A stretch of DNA of 64,000 nt from assembly GCF_024679095.1 (NCBI RefSeq), contig NC_066576.1, forward strand, positions 7,589,674 to 7,653,673, written 5' to 3'. This stretch comes from Eriocheir sinensis. Lineage: Eukaryota > Arthropoda > Malacostraca > Decapoda > Varunidae. A model generated the notes under the pieces. That model searched no databases and was not told the origin of the DNA. It was given only the letters and a program-made list of their open reading frames with translations. Below are positions 1 to 13,222 of the stretch, piece after piece (position 1 is the stretch's first letter; each line of letters starts with the position of its first letter). The position numbers were made by a program, and so were the translations under genes.

Positions 1-1150
1 CACCTCACCTTGAATTAGAGAAAACTATGATGCACTTTGAACACGCTTCCTGTTTATGGTGACCTGTTTACTATGAGTTTACACGCGTTTCCGCTGTTCC
101 GGGAATATAATGGAACAGTCATTTTTTCCCACGTTTCTAATTTGTTTCACCCTCTCAAAATAGTACCACGCAAAACCTCCGTGTCTCAGCGCCTTTCTCT
201 TTTTCATCTTCCTTCCTTTTCCTTTCCCTTTCTCTTAGTGTGGGAGATATTCGATAGTATTTTTTCCCCATGCTTCTGATTGCATTTGCCTTTTCAAAAT
301 ATAAACTTGTATATATGTTCTCTCTCTCTCTCTCTCTCTCCTAATCTCTTATCTCCTATCCTCCACACACTTCTTCTTTTCTTCCTCTCCTTTTTAAACT
401 TGTCTCCCCTTAACCTTTTACTTTTCTCCCCCAAAAATATATCGTATCTCTTTCCTCATTTCTTTTTCAATATTTAGCGCTGCAATAAGTGGCTACCCAA
501 TAGATGTGTTTCATTGAACGACACATTTATCTTTACTTTGTTCCGATCGCAGGTTCTAGTTCTATGTATATCAAACGATTTAATTTGTTCTGAAGCGACT
601 TGAGAATGCATAAGGGATCTCTCAAGTAGGCAACCCTGGGGCGTTTATAGGCGGATATGCTGCTGCCTTCTCATCAATGTTTACGTGCTTTAATGTCCAA
701 GTTTCATTACCCGCTTCTCTTTTTTTCGCTTTGTGTAATCCCTGTTTGCGCAACTGTTTCTGTTCCAAGTAAACGTTTCCAGTCACATATTACTTTGTTC
801 ATTCATATCTACTCTCTTCTATAAACTTCACTTTTCACTTTATTGTACTTTTCGAATCTCCTTTATCCGTTTTTTATCTGACTTTCTTTCTTATCCAAAA
901 GTTTCCGCCCCTTACTCAACGCTTCTATATTTTACTTTATTTATCTCGTCTTTATCCTCTATTATGTTACATTTTGCCCAGATTATCCAACCTTTTCCGC
1001 CCCTTACCCAAAGCTTCTATATTTTATTTTATTTATTTCTCCTTCATCCCTTATTATCATCTTACATTTTGTTTACCTTATCCAATCATTTTCGGTATTT
1101 ACTCAACCAAAGAATACAGAATACACACACTATCACATTATACAGATATG
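1..1150. other. No gene seen; AT- and T-rich DNA
   Basis: Mostly pyrimidine-rich with a short CT run at about 322-342. Open frames are short and of low complexity. The segment at 490-800 has ordinary composition but shows no splice-bounded coding frame that I recognise. Confidence 0.6.
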
Positions 1151-1239
1151 AAAACCTGCAAAAATAAAACCCCAGCTTCGTTTTTCTTCCTTGAACCCGG
1201 CTGGAATATTAAAGTTTGGAATCTCACGTCGGGCAAAGA

Positions 1240-1375
1240 GTCTGAAAGTTACGGGTCACCAAAACTTTGCCTAAACGAGTCTTGGGCGGCCGTGTGAGCT
1301 GGGGGCGCCATCTCGATGCTCCGAGCGATTGGTCAACACGAGAATCTTGGGCTGGGATTGGACTGGGTTGTGGGC
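1240..1375 (-). promoter_or_regulatory. CpG- and CCAAT-bearing island, possible promoter
   Basis: A GC-richer patch in AT-rich DNA. Read on the minus strand it holds two CCAAT-type motifs (attgg at 1327 and 1357 on the plus strand). Next comes GAGATGGCGCC, which resembles a YY1-type start-site motif and gives an ATG (1311) opening a 20-codon frame to 1249. A donor-like CC|gtaact lies near its end. This is suggestive only; no downstream exon was identified. Confidence 0.2.
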
Positions 1376-1419
1376 GTGGTGGTGGTGGTGGTGGTAGGTT
1401 TCAGTTGATGTGATGGGTG

Positions 1420-2100
1420 GGTAGTGAGTTTGATGTTCCCTTTTGTCCTTATCAGCGGTGTTTTTTATACGTCTTTACAAATTTTTCTTATATTTTCATT
1501 GTGGTGGATCCCTGTGTGTGTTCATTTCAGCGCTATTTTATTTTATTATTTCCTATGTTTCTTCTATTTTCACTTGTTTTGCTTATTACTTCCTATTTTC
1601 CTCTTCTATTTTCCCTTGTTTTATCAATATCCTTAGTGCTAATGCTTTCCTGATTCCTTTCCTTCTTCTATTTCACTATTTTTCAACGTTTCTTCCTTGC
1701 TATTTTTTTCTATTTAACATTTTCTATTCCTCTTTTTGATCTTTTGTTTATTCCTTTGTCATATTGCTTGTTTCGTATTCTTATTTTCTCTCGTCTTTCC
1801 GTGACAATTTTCCTCACTCAACCTCTACATTTTATTTTATTTAATGTTCCTATCCTTGTTTTCATTCCCTTCCCCTCTTACTTTCTCCTATCTTTTCTTA
1901 GCTTATTTTCCTACTCCTGTTGACTTATTTTTTTCCGTCGTGTTTTTTCTCCTATCTCCTATCTTTCCTAGTATGTCTTTTCCTCACTTTTACTCATATT
2001 TCCTTTTCCGATATTCTGTATTTCCTTACTGTCCTTGCCGTTTTCTCTTCTTCGTGGAAATGTAATGTTTTCAGCACTTCAAGGACATCATATAGATAGG
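1420..2100. other. No gene seen; pyrimidine-rich DNA
   Basis: T- and C-rich sequence whose overlapping open frames are F/S/L-rich in all three forward phases. That is what skewed composition alone produces. Confidence 0.6.
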
Positions 2101-2104
2101 GAAC

Positions 2105-2262
<158 letters not shown>

Positions 2263-2451
2263 CCTTTTTCGCATACGTAGTCAACGAGCGGCAGAGTTCG
2301 CTGTGTGTAAGGTTCGTTATGTAATTAGTATTCATTTTCGTTAATACATGCATCTGACGTACGTACACTCGGAGTATAGGCTGCCTAATTACATCGCATA
2401 TCGTTATCAGATTTCCATAAAAATATCGGAGTAAAAATGTTTTCAGCAGTG

Positions 2452-2542
2452 GATTCTTTACAGGAGCAGCGAGTAGCTTTTTCTTTATTGTTGTTTCCTT
2501 TTTGTGTGTGTGCCCTTGTGCTGTCTCCTTTGCTGTAAAAAA
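2452..2542 (+). mobile_element. Truncated retroposon 3' tail, copy A
   Basis: The sequence aggagcagcgagtag, a T-rich stretch, tttcctttttgtg, gcccttgtgctgtctccttt and a terminal A run recur at 63240-63329 (plus strand) and 54711-54790 (minus strand). A shared 3' end with poly-A and differing 5' breakpoints is the mark of a non-LTR or SINE retroposon. The rest of this copy is absent. Confidence 0.65.
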
Positions 2543-2559
2543 AAAAAGAGGCAATGTTT

Positions 2560-3256
2560 TTTTTCGGTCCTTTATTAACGTTATTATACTTTTTACTAAT
2601 TCATTTTTTTACGTTGTTAGGTGAGTGGCACTTATCCAATTATTTTTTTTCATCCACTCTTTACATCAAGGCTAACTTCGCTTTTCCGAGACGCACTAAG
2701 TGTGGTTATTTTTCTAGGTAACTTTTTTCTCATTTTTACGTTCAGAAACATGAATTTTAAGACTTTGGTGGAAAGTTGTTTTTTTCTATTTTTTTTTTGT
2801 TCTTTTTAAGTTATGTTTTTCCTATTTTTTATTCTTTTTATACCTTTTTTAAGTTAGGAAACCTGGCGTCCTTGAAGCCTTGCCGCGGGTCGAGTGCTCC
2901 TTGTGCCCAAATTGTCCTTCAGGCCCGTTATTTCCACGGCGAGGAGCAGCGCGAGGTGACGAAAACTTACATTTTTTTTTACGTTTACGCCTATAGCGCC
3001 GGTAGGCTTGCTTGAGGGGCCTGGATGGTAGTCGGCCCCAGCTCGTCATGGCGCAGGCAAGTGTTTATAGTGGCGCCATCTTCTCTTGGTTTCGAAATCT
3101 ACATATTTCTTACTCAGGAATTAAAACCTATCTGTTTCTTACCCCTAACATTTGCTTATACACTTAAATATTAATGATGAAGCAGAATTATTTTTTTACC
3201 GTTAATGAATGAGAAATAAGTTCATTCTTTTTTCTGCTGGGTTCAAAGTGGTAGCG

Positions 3257-3260
<4 letters not shown>
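2560..3260. other. No gene recognised; GC-richer patch at 2860-3095
   Basis: T-rich sequence followed by an unusually GC-rich patch with tggcgccatct near its end. The patch has no convincing open frame or splice-bounded exon. It may be an old dispersed repeat, but no second copy is visible in the window. Confidence 0.4.

Positions 3261-3305
<45 letters not shown>
3261..3305 (+). repeat. (AC)n microsatellite
   Basis: A perfect AC tract of about 45 bp. Confidence 0.97.
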
Positions 3306-3309
<4 letters not shown>

Positions 3310-3489
3310 GAAAACTTAACCAAATGAGTGATGTCCAACCCTTAACACTATGCAAAAAAAAGATATACTCAAAATACAATGAAACGAAGAGGAGGAGGAG
3401 GACGTGGGGGTCACTTATATAAATACAAATTGTAGAAATACGCGTCTAAAACTGGGAAAAAAATGGCAAACGACGAATCAGTTAATATG

Positions 3490-4200
3490 TTGACGAAAAA
3501 AAATATAAAGATGAATCCAGAACAAAAAAAAAATATATAGAAATAAAACAAGACAGATACAAAAATTAAAACGCCAATGAAAAATAATGTTCCCGGAAAT
3601 GAATGAAAAAAAAGGGAATTCTACGGCGCCAAAAAAATATAAAGAAGCCAAAAAAAAAATATATATATAGAAAAAAAACAAGACAAATACAAAAATTAAA
3701 ACGCCAATGAAAAATAACGTTCCTGGAAATGAATGAAAAAAAAAAGGGTATTGCATAGTTTTTCATCTGCATTCACAAAAAAAACAAAAATATACTACTT
3801 CCGATGTAATATTTTCTAGGTACCCTGTGATAACGAACTAAGGAAAAAAATGAGAAAATAAACTAAATACAATGAAAGAATATAACTTGAAAACAATGCA
3901 TAGATTAGGAGGAGAAGGAAGGGTGAAAGCACTTGAAAATGAAAAAAAAAATGAAAAAAGGGGTATTGCAGTTTTTCATCTGCATTCACACAAACAAAAA
4001 TATACTACTTTTGATGTAATATTTTCTGACTACCCTGTGATAATGAAATAAGAAAAAAATAAGAAAATAAACTCGGGAACAACAAGACAATGAAAGAATA
4101 TAACTTGAAAACAATGCATAGATTAGGAGGCGAAGGAAGGGGGAAGGCGCTTAAATAAAAAAATATATAAAAATGTAGGAATACGCATATATATATAAAA
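3490..4200. repeat. Two local direct duplications in A-rich DNA
   Basis: A block containing caagacagatacaaaaatta and the following gttcccggaaatgaatg recurs about 128 bp later (3545-3616 and 3673-3745). A second block containing tgtaatattttct and accctgtgata recurs about 230 bp later (about 3790-3930 and 4005-4140). The copies are diverged and carry no gene. Confidence 0.7.
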
Positions 4201-4338
4201 GGAGCGTAGCCATGCATGAACGTGGAAGAAAACGTTAAAAAATATGCAGTCAGGACAAGGGGGGACTCGGGAAAACAAGGCCACGACCGCGGAAAAAAAC
4301 ATTATTCCTGGCAAAACTTTTTCTCGACCACATGTACC

Positions 4339-4340
<2 letters not shown>

Positions 4341-4383
<43 letters not shown>

Positions 4384-4723
4384 GGAGATTGAAGGAGATG
4401 GAGAGATATGGAGAACGAGATGGATGGGCGGGAAGGGAATGAGGGAGAGAGAGGAGAGTGATAGAAAAGATATAGAGGCAGGAAGGAAGAGGAAGAAGCG
4501 TACCGGAGGAGGAGGAGGAGGAGGAGGAAGAGGAGGAACACCAGACTGAGGAAAAGTGATGGGAAGATATGAAAACGGAGAGGAAAGGAGAAGAAGGAGT
4601 AGAGGAGGGATGAAGGAGGAGGAGGAGGATAGAAGATAAAAGTGGCAGGAGGAGGAGGAGGAGGAGGAGGAGGAGGAGGAGGAGGAGGAGGAAAAGTGAT
4701 GAAAGATAAGTAATGGGAAGGGG

Positions 4724-4770
<47 letters not shown>
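4341..4770 (+). repeat. GA and GAG microsatellite cluster
   Basis: (GA)n at 4341-4380 and 4731-4767, and (GGA)n at about 4505-4540 and 4648-4692, in a purine-rich block. The serine/leucine-rich frames on the minus strand are shadows of these tracts. Confidence 0.95.
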
Positions 4771-5566
4771 AGAAAGGCAAAATGATGTGAAAAGATTGAT
4801 ATAAAAGAGGAAGAGGAGGAGGAGCTACGGTGAAATGGGGGAGGGAGAAGAAAGAAGGAGAGATGAAGGAAAAAGAATAAAAGAAGAGGGAAAGAAATGA
4901 ACGCCTGTAGGAGAAAGAGGAGGAAATGAGAGATAGAGAAAGCAAAACCTACAGGCTCTTAAAAATAAAATAAAAACTGGAAAGAAAATGGCAAACGAAG
5001 ACTTGGTGAATATGTTGAGTCCCAAAGTGTAAAAATAAAAATGAAGCCGAGACAAAAAAAAAAAAAGTCATACGCCAAGGAAAAAAATAAAAGGTCCTGG
5101 AAGTGAGGTATTTGGAAGTAAACGAGGAGGAAAAACACTGAAAAAGATATACCGCAATTTTTAGGTGGATGGTGATATCGGATTTTTTTTCTTCTTGGTG
5201 GAAATTGATTGAGTTTGACCCCTGGTTTTTTTTCTTGTTTTTTAGTAATTTCGTTTTTTTTCCAATTCCCCGCTTTTCTTTTCATTATACTCCCTTGTCT
5301 TCTTTTTATCTCCTTTCTTCTTTTCTTTTCATAATTCGTGTTTTCCTTTCTACCTCGGGGCAACAAAGAACAGGAAACAAATAAACTGTAAAAAATATAT
5401 ATATAAAAACTCTTCCTATTTCCTCGCGTTTCCTGTATCCCCATTTACTTTTCTCTTCCTTCCCCGCGTGTGTACTCAGCCTGGTATCTGCTCGCCTCCT
5501 TTCTGAATAACTAACTTCTCTAGCAAACTTCTGAGACATTTTCATAATTTCACGGTCTACTATATT
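4770..5566. other. No gene seen; purine- then pyrimidine-rich
   Basis: The strand bias flips near 5170 from A/G-rich to T/C-rich. Open frames are low complexity with no recognisable domain. Confidence 0.55.
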
Positions 5567-8500
5567 TTGGGCGATATTAAAATGTTCCTCCCCCTTCTTT
5601 TCTACTACGCTTTATCCTTCGCTTGTTTTGTTTTCCTGTGTTTTGTTTTCCTATATGATTCCTTTTTTTCAATTTTCTGTATCTCTCTTTCCTTTTCATT
5701 GTGTTCTCTTGTCATTTTTCTTTTTTTCTTTTCATTAATCGTGTTTTTCTTTTTTCTTCTTCGTGGTTTTCTGTTCTTCATATCTTCGCTTCGTCTGTCA
5801 CTGTATTTTATTTTGTCTTTTTTCTCTTTTTTTCCTCATTATTTCTGTCTTTTTTCTCCTCTTACTTCACCTTTCCCTTTCTTCCTCGCTTCATTCTTCT
5901 CTCTATCATCTTGTTTTCCTTCTTCACTTCCTCATTATTCGTGTCTTCTTCCTCCTTTTTCGTTATTTTCTCTCTCATTCCTTCGCTTTACTCATATTTT
6001 CCTGTCTTCCTTCTCTTCTTCGGATATTCGTGTCTTCTTTCCCCTTTTGTATTTTCTTTTTCTTCCTCTTCGTTCAGTGTTTTCCTTCACTGCATTTGTC
6101 TTTCATTTTCTTTTCTTTCCTTCTCTTCCTTCATTCTCTTTTTTTCCCCGTTTTCTCTTCCTCAATATATTCAACATTTTCACTTATTACAGTTTCATCT
6201 TCCATTTTCTCAACTTCTCTTTTCTCGTCTCTTTTATTCCGCTCCATTTTCATTTTCTTTTATCTCTTTCTTTTTATACTTTTTCGAGTCTTCCACTCAG
6301 CAATATTTCTCGAGTTTATCGCCTATTTTATCATTCTTTTATGGTTCTCAAGTCAAGTCTTCAATCTTTCAATTTTACTATTTTATTCTATTTCATTTTC
6401 TCCTTGGGTCTCTTTTCCTTTCCCTCTTTCATATCTACATTCTACAGGTGTCAATGTATATCACCCTTTCAACCTTGTATTCAATTAGTTTCGTCTACTT
6501 TTCTTTTATCAAACGTTCATCTCTATTCTACTTCAGCCTTTTTTTACATTACCGGTTTTTATTATTTTTTAATTTTCTGTTCGCCAATATTTTTTTTCTT
6601 TTATTCATACTAAATAATTTTACTCTCCTTCAATTTCATCTTTTAATACCTCCTAATGTTCTTTCTTCGCCCTTTCTCTGTATATATTATTTACTTATTT
6701 ATTTCTTTACGATTCAATAGCTTGCTGATTTTTTTTAGTGTATCCTTAATATGTTCTCTTTTATTTTCCTTACTTCTTTTTCTTCGTTTTGACCTCCCTA
6801 AATATGCTTCTTTTCTCCGTTCTTTCCTTTGCTTTATTTTTCTATCCTATTTCTATTCACTAACTTGCAATTAACTCTTCTTCGTCATGCGCCCTCAACT
6901 CTTCTTCCTTTCACGTTCCTTTACTTTGCTCGCCTCGTTTTCTTCATTTTCTTTCTTTTTTTACTAACCAGGATTTTTTACCCCTTTTCCCTCATTTGCG
7001 TCGTCTCATTTTTCTCTCCCTCTTCACTGCCTTGTCTTCTCCCATTCTCTCTCGCTTTCCTTCTCTCTCCACTCACTGTCATCCGTTTTCCTCTTTCCTC
7101 CAGACGAGTTTCTTTGTCTTCTCTTCATATTTCCAGCATTTTTTTCCTCCATTCCGCACAAACCAATTACCGTTTTTCTTCCCCTTCTCTTATTTCCTTA
7201 TTTCCTTCTCTTGTTTCCATCTTCATTATCTTCGTTTTCCCTCTCTCCTATCTTTCGCGGCTCTCTTCTATTGTCTTCCATATTGCATTTTCTTTCTTTC
7301 TTCCTCCTATGTTGCTTCTTATCCCCGTTCTCTTCCTCTTCCCCTCCTTTTATCATTTCCCGTTATCTTCCTTGTCCGTTATCGTGTTCTACTTGTTCTT
7401 CCCTTCTTCGCAAAGCAACACGTATCTCTTTTTTTATTTCTTAATCTCATCTTCATTTCTTGCTCCCTATCTTCTACTTTTCTTTGCCCATTTTATCAAG
7501 AACCAATTTCCTACCCTATTTTCTCTTTTTCCTTCCCGTCTCTCCATATTTCTCCCTCTTCATCGCTTCCCATATTTTTTCCTCTCCGACCTCTCAATTC
7601 TCTTTTTCGTATTTTTCTATATTTTATTTTTCCTCCTCCACAGACCAATATCTATTTTTTAACAATCTTTCCTATTCCTTCATTTCCATATTCATTGTTT
7701 TCTTTCTTTATTATTTCTTTTCTTGTTTATTTCGTTCCATTCTGTTTTAATGTTTTCTACAGGTTACATTTCTGAGTTGTTGTTTTTTCTCTCACTAAGA
7801 AGTACTATTGTTTTTTTCTTTCTTTTCTTAGTCTTTCTTTATCATCTCGTTTACAATGTCACGCAGTTTTCCTTTTCTTGTTTTCTTTTATTTCATTTTC
7901 CACTCTTCCCATTCTTTTTCCTTTTCCTCTCTCGCTCGCTCTTCCTCTCTCTCTCTCTTACCGTTTATAAGTTTTTTTTCGTTCCGCACAAACCGAATTT
8001 AAACTTTGCTAGCTTCTTCCCTTCTTCTTCCCCCCCCCCCCCCCTCTCCCACATTACTCGCCCTCTTCACTAATACCTTTCCTCCTCTTTCCCTTCCTTC
8101 TGAAACCGATATCTATTTCCCCATCTTTCCCTTTTCTCCTTCAGATCGCTTCGTTATTTACTATCTCTCTTCGCTACGGACGCTGCCATATTTTTCATCG
8201 CCTTTCTCTCACACATATTTTCTTTGAATTTTCATTTGCATTCACTCTTTTCCTCTTTTCATAGATATTTTTTCCTCATTATTCTTTCTTCGCTACCCGG
8301 GTTGTCTTCTTTTCTTTCCTTTTCTAACATTTTTTATTCATTTTCTCATTCTTCTTTTGGAACTTATATTAATTTTCGCTGTTTTTCATCTTCATCTCAC
8401 GGTTTTTTTTTAATCTTTCTCCTACAACTGTCTTCTTGTTTTCTTTTTCATTTTTTTCTTTTGGAACTTATATTAATTTTATTTTTTAATCATCTTTATC

Positions 8501-9760
8501 TCACGTTTTTTTTCTATATTTCAATCTTTCTCCCACAACTGTTTTCTCGTTTTCTTTTTCATTTTTCATCCTTTTTACTTTAGTCTCCTTTTTCAACCTC
8601 GTATTTAGTCTCTTCTCTATCACGTCTATGTCTTTTACTGTCTATTTGATTTTCCATACTTTTCTCTTTTCCTTCGATATTTTGTGTTTTGCTTGTTATT
8701 CTTGCGATTCCAAAACTCATACCAATGTTTCTACGTCTGCCTCCCTTCTTCTGTCCTTTCCATCTCCCTATTCTTTGCCTCTCCACCAAAAAACAGTTCT
8801 CTTACTTTTCTCTCCTTTCTTCTCTTCCTCCCCATCTCCTCATTCTTTCCCTCCTCACCAAAAAACAATTCTCTTTTCTCCCCTTTCTGCTCTCCTTCCC
8901 ATCTCCCTCTTCTTTCCCTCCTCACCAAAACCCAATGTTCCTTCTTTTCCTTCCTTTCTTCTCTTCCTCCCATTTCCCCATTCTTTCCCTCCTCACCAAA
9001 AAACAATTGTCTTCTCTCCCCTTTCTGCTCTCCTTCCCATCTCCCCCTTCTTTCCCTCCTCACCAAAACCCAATGTTCCTTCTTCTCCCCCCTTTCTTCT
9101 CTTCCATCTCCCCATTCCATCCCTCCCCACCCTCCATTGTCTTCCCTTCCCATCCTCTCCCTCGCCCACCGCTCTTCCTTTGTCTCCCTTCGTCCTCACT
9201 TCCGTTTCCCAATGCGTCCTAATTCCTTAATCTCTCGTTTGTGGTTATTCTCCCATCTCATTCCTCCTCTTTAATCCCTCTTCCCCTCCCATTCCCTTTC
9301 TTCCCATCTCTCCTCTCCTCTTCACTCTCCCATTTCCATCCTCCCTTTCCATTCCCTTTCCTTCCATCACGCCTCTCCATCCCTTGCCTCTCCTAACATC
9401 CTCTCTCCTCCCCTCTCCTCTCCATACATCCCTTTCCCTCATTTCCCATCTCCTTTTCTTCCCCACTCTTTTTCTGTTCTCTTTTTCTTTTTCTTTCCTT
9501 TCCTTTATCTTTCCTCCCCTCGCCTCTCCTAACATCCTCTCCCCTCCTCTCTCCTCTCCATACATCCCTTTCCCTCCTTTCCCATCTACTTTTCCCCCTC
9601 ACTCTTTTCCTGTCTATATATTCTATCTACTTTCTCATCTTTTTTTCACTTCTCTCTTTTCTTTCTCAGTTTTAAAGTTAATATTTCTACTTTCCTTCGC
9701 CTTTTCTTTCACACTCTTTTCCTTTAATCTTTTTTTCTTTTCTTTTTCCCTCTCAGTGAA
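5567..9760. other. 4-kb polypyrimidine block, no gene
   Basis: The plus strand is overwhelmingly T and C, so all three forward phases stay open for hundreds of codons (up to 348). The translations are F/S/L-rich with no domain, no codon periodicity and equally open alternative phases. I regard them as composition artefacts. Confidence 0.75.
8760..9590 (+). repeat. Degenerate pyrimidine-rich tandem repeats
   Basis: Units ending ccctcctcaccaaaa alternate between caattctc/caattgtc and cccaatgttcc variants. The motif recurs about every 60 bp, with a higher-order period near 120 bp from about 8780 to 9090. A second family, ctctcctaacatcctctc followed by catccctttccctc, occurs twice at about 9388-9450 and 9520-9580. 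Confidence 0.7.
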
Positions 9761-10031
9761 TGTGTGATCTGAATATCTATGGAAGTCTTTGTAAATTTAG
9801 TTCTCTCCCTTACCCTCCTATCCCCTTCCTGTCCGCTCTTTCTACCCTCTACTTTTTTCTCTCCCTCTCCAATTTTATAGACCTGTTCCTTCTTCTCTTT
9901 CTCTCTTTCCTCTCCGTCCCTTCGCTTCCTCCCCATCTCCCATTTCATCCTCTGGTCTTTTCCTTTATTTTCTGTTATTTTTATTTATCCATTCTTAACC
10001 ATTTATCCCTCCTTCGTTTTTATCTATGTAA

Positions 10032-10146
<115 letters not shown>

Positions 10147-10188
10147 TAATTGTCTGCGTGGAGAATTGGATCAGTGTATCTTTAATTT

Positions 10189-10201
10189 CTCTCTCTCTCT
10201 C

Positions 10202-10280
<79 letters not shown>
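10189..10280. repeat. (CT)n-cacg-(AG)n inverted microsatellite
   Basis: A short CT arm (about 14 bp) meets a long AG arm (about 75 bp) across cacg, 45 bp after the previous palindrome. The arms are unequal, so only part can pair. Confidence 0.9.
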
Positions 10281-10282
<2 letters not shown>

Positions 10283-10357
10283 TAAGAAGTATACAAATGG
10301 CATTACAGAGAAGAAAGAAAAAAAGGAGATAAGATGACAATGAGCAGGATAAGTTGA

Positions 10358-10700
10358 TAATGGAGGAGGAGGAGGAGGAGGAGGAGGAAGAGGAGGAGGA
10401 GGAGGAGGAGGAGGAGGAGGAAGAGGAGGAGGAGGAGGAGGAGGCGTTAAAAGCAATGAGAAGTACTAGACTGGACTGAAGAAGGAAACACAAGGAGGAG
10501 GAGAAGGAAGAGGAGGAAGAAGAGGAGAGGAGGAGAAGGAAGAAAAGGAAGAGGAGGAGGAGGAGGAGGGGAAAAAATGAGCATAAATCTAAAAGGCGGG
10601 AGATAAGGAGAGGGAAAGAGAGGAAAAGGAAGAAACGGATAGGAGGAGGAGGAGGAGGAGGAGGAGGAGGAGGAGGAGGAGGAGGAGGAAACTAAAAGAA
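10358..10700 (+). repeat. (GAG)n trinucleotide cluster
   Basis: Interrupted GAG arrays at about 10361-10444, 10495-10570 and 10642-10690 within polypurine DNA. Confidence 0.95.
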
Positions 10701-11155
10701 AAAAAAGAGAAAGATGGAAACGATACAGAAAGAGAAGATTACATTTAGAATAGGAAAAATAGGAAGAGTGAAATACAAACAATTAAAAGGCGAGAAAAAT
10801 TTAAAGAATAGGCCTACGAAGACTATCAACCCTCATAATAATGGAATAAAAAAAAAGATTAAGGAATATATTACTCTCTTATACAACTCTTACATTTTTC
10901 CATCTATTATTTTCATCTTCATTTTATTTATCTTTATTTTTTTTTCCTTTCTCCATCACTGGACTTTAAATACGGACACTCGGCGAAAAATTATGACAAA
11001 AACGCATTTCAAAGCCTGATTCAAGTCTTCAAGTATCTGAAAAAATTCAATAACGTCGATTACTCCAATTTCTTTGAATTGCAAACCAACCTAAGAACTA
11101 GAAATAAAGGTCTTTCAAACCGAGTCATCCGTCACTGGAACATTCCATGTTTCCA
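10701..11155. other. No gene seen
   Basis: A-rich sequence with ordinary composition from about 10960 to 11140 but no supported exon. Confidence 0.5.
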
Positions 11156-11158
11156 TGT

Positions 11159-11176
11159 TTCCTCCTCCTCCTCCTC

Positions 11177-11252
<76 letters not shown>

Positions 11253-11324
11253 TCACTTCTTCCTCTCTTTTCTTCCTCTCCCTCCCCTCTCCCTCCCCCT
11301 CCAAGCCCTTCTTATTCTAAAATC

Positions 11325-11378
<54 letters not shown>

Positions 11379-12025
11379 AAGTGGAGGAAAATATGGAAAA
11401 CCGAAGCAAGCGAAACCGTTTTTTTTTTTCTTCCGCCTTTTTATGTATCATTTTCCTCCACTTTTTTCTCCTCCTCCTCCTCCTCCTCCTCCTCCTCCTC
11501 CTCGTCTTTCTCCTCTTCCTCCTCCTCCACTTCTGCTTCTACCAATGTTTCTTCTTTTCATCTTTTTTTTGTTTTTTTAACTTTCTACTTCTTCCTCCTC
11601 CTTCTCTTTCTCCTCCTCCTCCTCCTCCTCCTCCTCCTCCTCCTCCATGACTTCTTCCTCCTATTACCCGTTTTCTTTTCTTTCTTTTTTTTTAATTTTG
11701 TGCTTCCTCCTCGCACCTTCCTCCTCCTCCTCCTCCTCCTCCTCCTTCTCCACTTTTCCTCCTCCTCCTCTTCTGTCTTCTTGTACATCTATTTCTGTAT
11801 CGTTTTTCTTTTCTTTATTAATTCCTCTTCGCTGTCTTTTTTTCCTCTCCCTCCTCCTCCTCCTCCTCCTCCTCCTCCTTTCCTCCTTTACTTCTTCTTC
11901 CTCATTTTATTCGATTCTTTTTTTTTTTATATTGTACTTCCTTCGCACAGCCTCTTCTTCCTCCTCCTCCTCCTCCTCCTCCTCCTCCTCTTCCTCCTCC
12001 TCCTCCTCCTCCTCCTCCTCCTCCT
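11159..12025 (+). repeat. CTC and CT microsatellite cluster
   Basis: (CTC)n(CT)n at 11159-11252, (CT)n at 11329-11374, and (CTC)n at about 11467-11505, 11609-11647, 11723-11760, 11850-11885 and 11958-12025. All reading frames here are serine- or leucine-rich products of these tracts. Confidence 0.95.
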
Positions 12026-12075
12026 TTTACATAATCGGCTTTGAAAATGTAGGTGTCAATAATGCCCGCGTAAGG

Positions 12076-12079
<4 letters not shown>

Positions 12080-12159
<80 letters not shown>

Positions 12160-12259
12160 GAGAATGCAATAAAAAGCGAAACGAAGGATGATGAAAAGAA
12201 AACAGAGAAAAGGAAATAATGAAAAAAGAGAAAAACTAAAGAAAATGGAAGGAAAACAG

Positions 12260-12324
<65 letters not shown>

Positions 12325-12590
12325 ATAGGCAAGCAAACACGCTAAGCAAACAGACAAACAAACAAACAAACACAGCAAGAGAATGGAAGAGAAAACAAAA
12401 GATATACAAAAAATCTTTTCGAAAATATTACGTGAAATAAAAAATAAAAAATAAAATAAAATAAAAAAAATACCGGGAAAAACAAAATCTGCCCCGCAAT
12501 GACAAAAGGATCGCAAAAATTGTTCGGCAAATCTCGTTGGATTAAAAGTTGATTGAACGCAAAAAAAAAAAAAAAAAAAAAAAAAAAACA
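12080..12590 (+). repeat. (GA)n tracts and a 28-bp poly-A
   Basis: (GA)n at about 12080-12164 and 12262-12320, (CAAA)n near 12352-12372, and a run of A at about 12561-12588. A-rich filler between them carries no gene. Confidence 0.93.
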
Positions 12591-12599
12591 TTTAAAAAA

Positions 12600-13183
12600 T
12601 TATTTGTATGAGGCGATGATTTGGAGGGTGGGGGATGGGGTGGGGAGAGGAGGGAGGGGGGGGAGAGGAGATGAAGGAATGGTAAAGGGGTGAAGAGAGG
12701 GAGGGGAGTACAGAGGGATTAGGGGAAAGGGAAAGTGAGGGGAAAGGAGGGGGAGATAGGGAAAGGGAGGAAGGCGGAAGAGGAGAGAAAGAGAGTTGGG
12801 GAGGTGATGAGGGGAGGAGGAGGGGAGGGGAGGGAAGGGGAGAGGAGAAGGAAGGGGAGAGTAAGGGATGAGAAGGAAAAGGGAGATGAGGGGAGGAGGC
12901 AGGAAGGGGAGGATGAGGAAAGGGTAGAGGAGGGAGGTTAGAGAAAGGGAGGAAGGGGAGGAACGAGAAGCGGAGGGAAGGGGAGATGACTGGAGGAGGC
13001 ATGAAGCGTAGGAGGAGGGAAGGGAGAGGAGGAGAGTAGGAAGGAAGGGAGGGAGGGGAGAGGAGTGAAGAGGAAAAATGGGAACAAGGAAGTGGGGAGG
13101 AATGGAGGAGAGAAATGGGGAGGGAGGGAAAAAATGATGATGCAAGGGAGAAGATGCAAAGGAAAAGAGGGGAAGGGAGGGAA

Positions 13184-13222
<39 letters not shown>

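Noticed and set aside
5567..6613. 348-codon plus-strand open frame
   Set aside because: F/S/L-rich translation of a polypyrimidine block. Overlapping frames in other phases are equally long, and there is no domain or codon bias.
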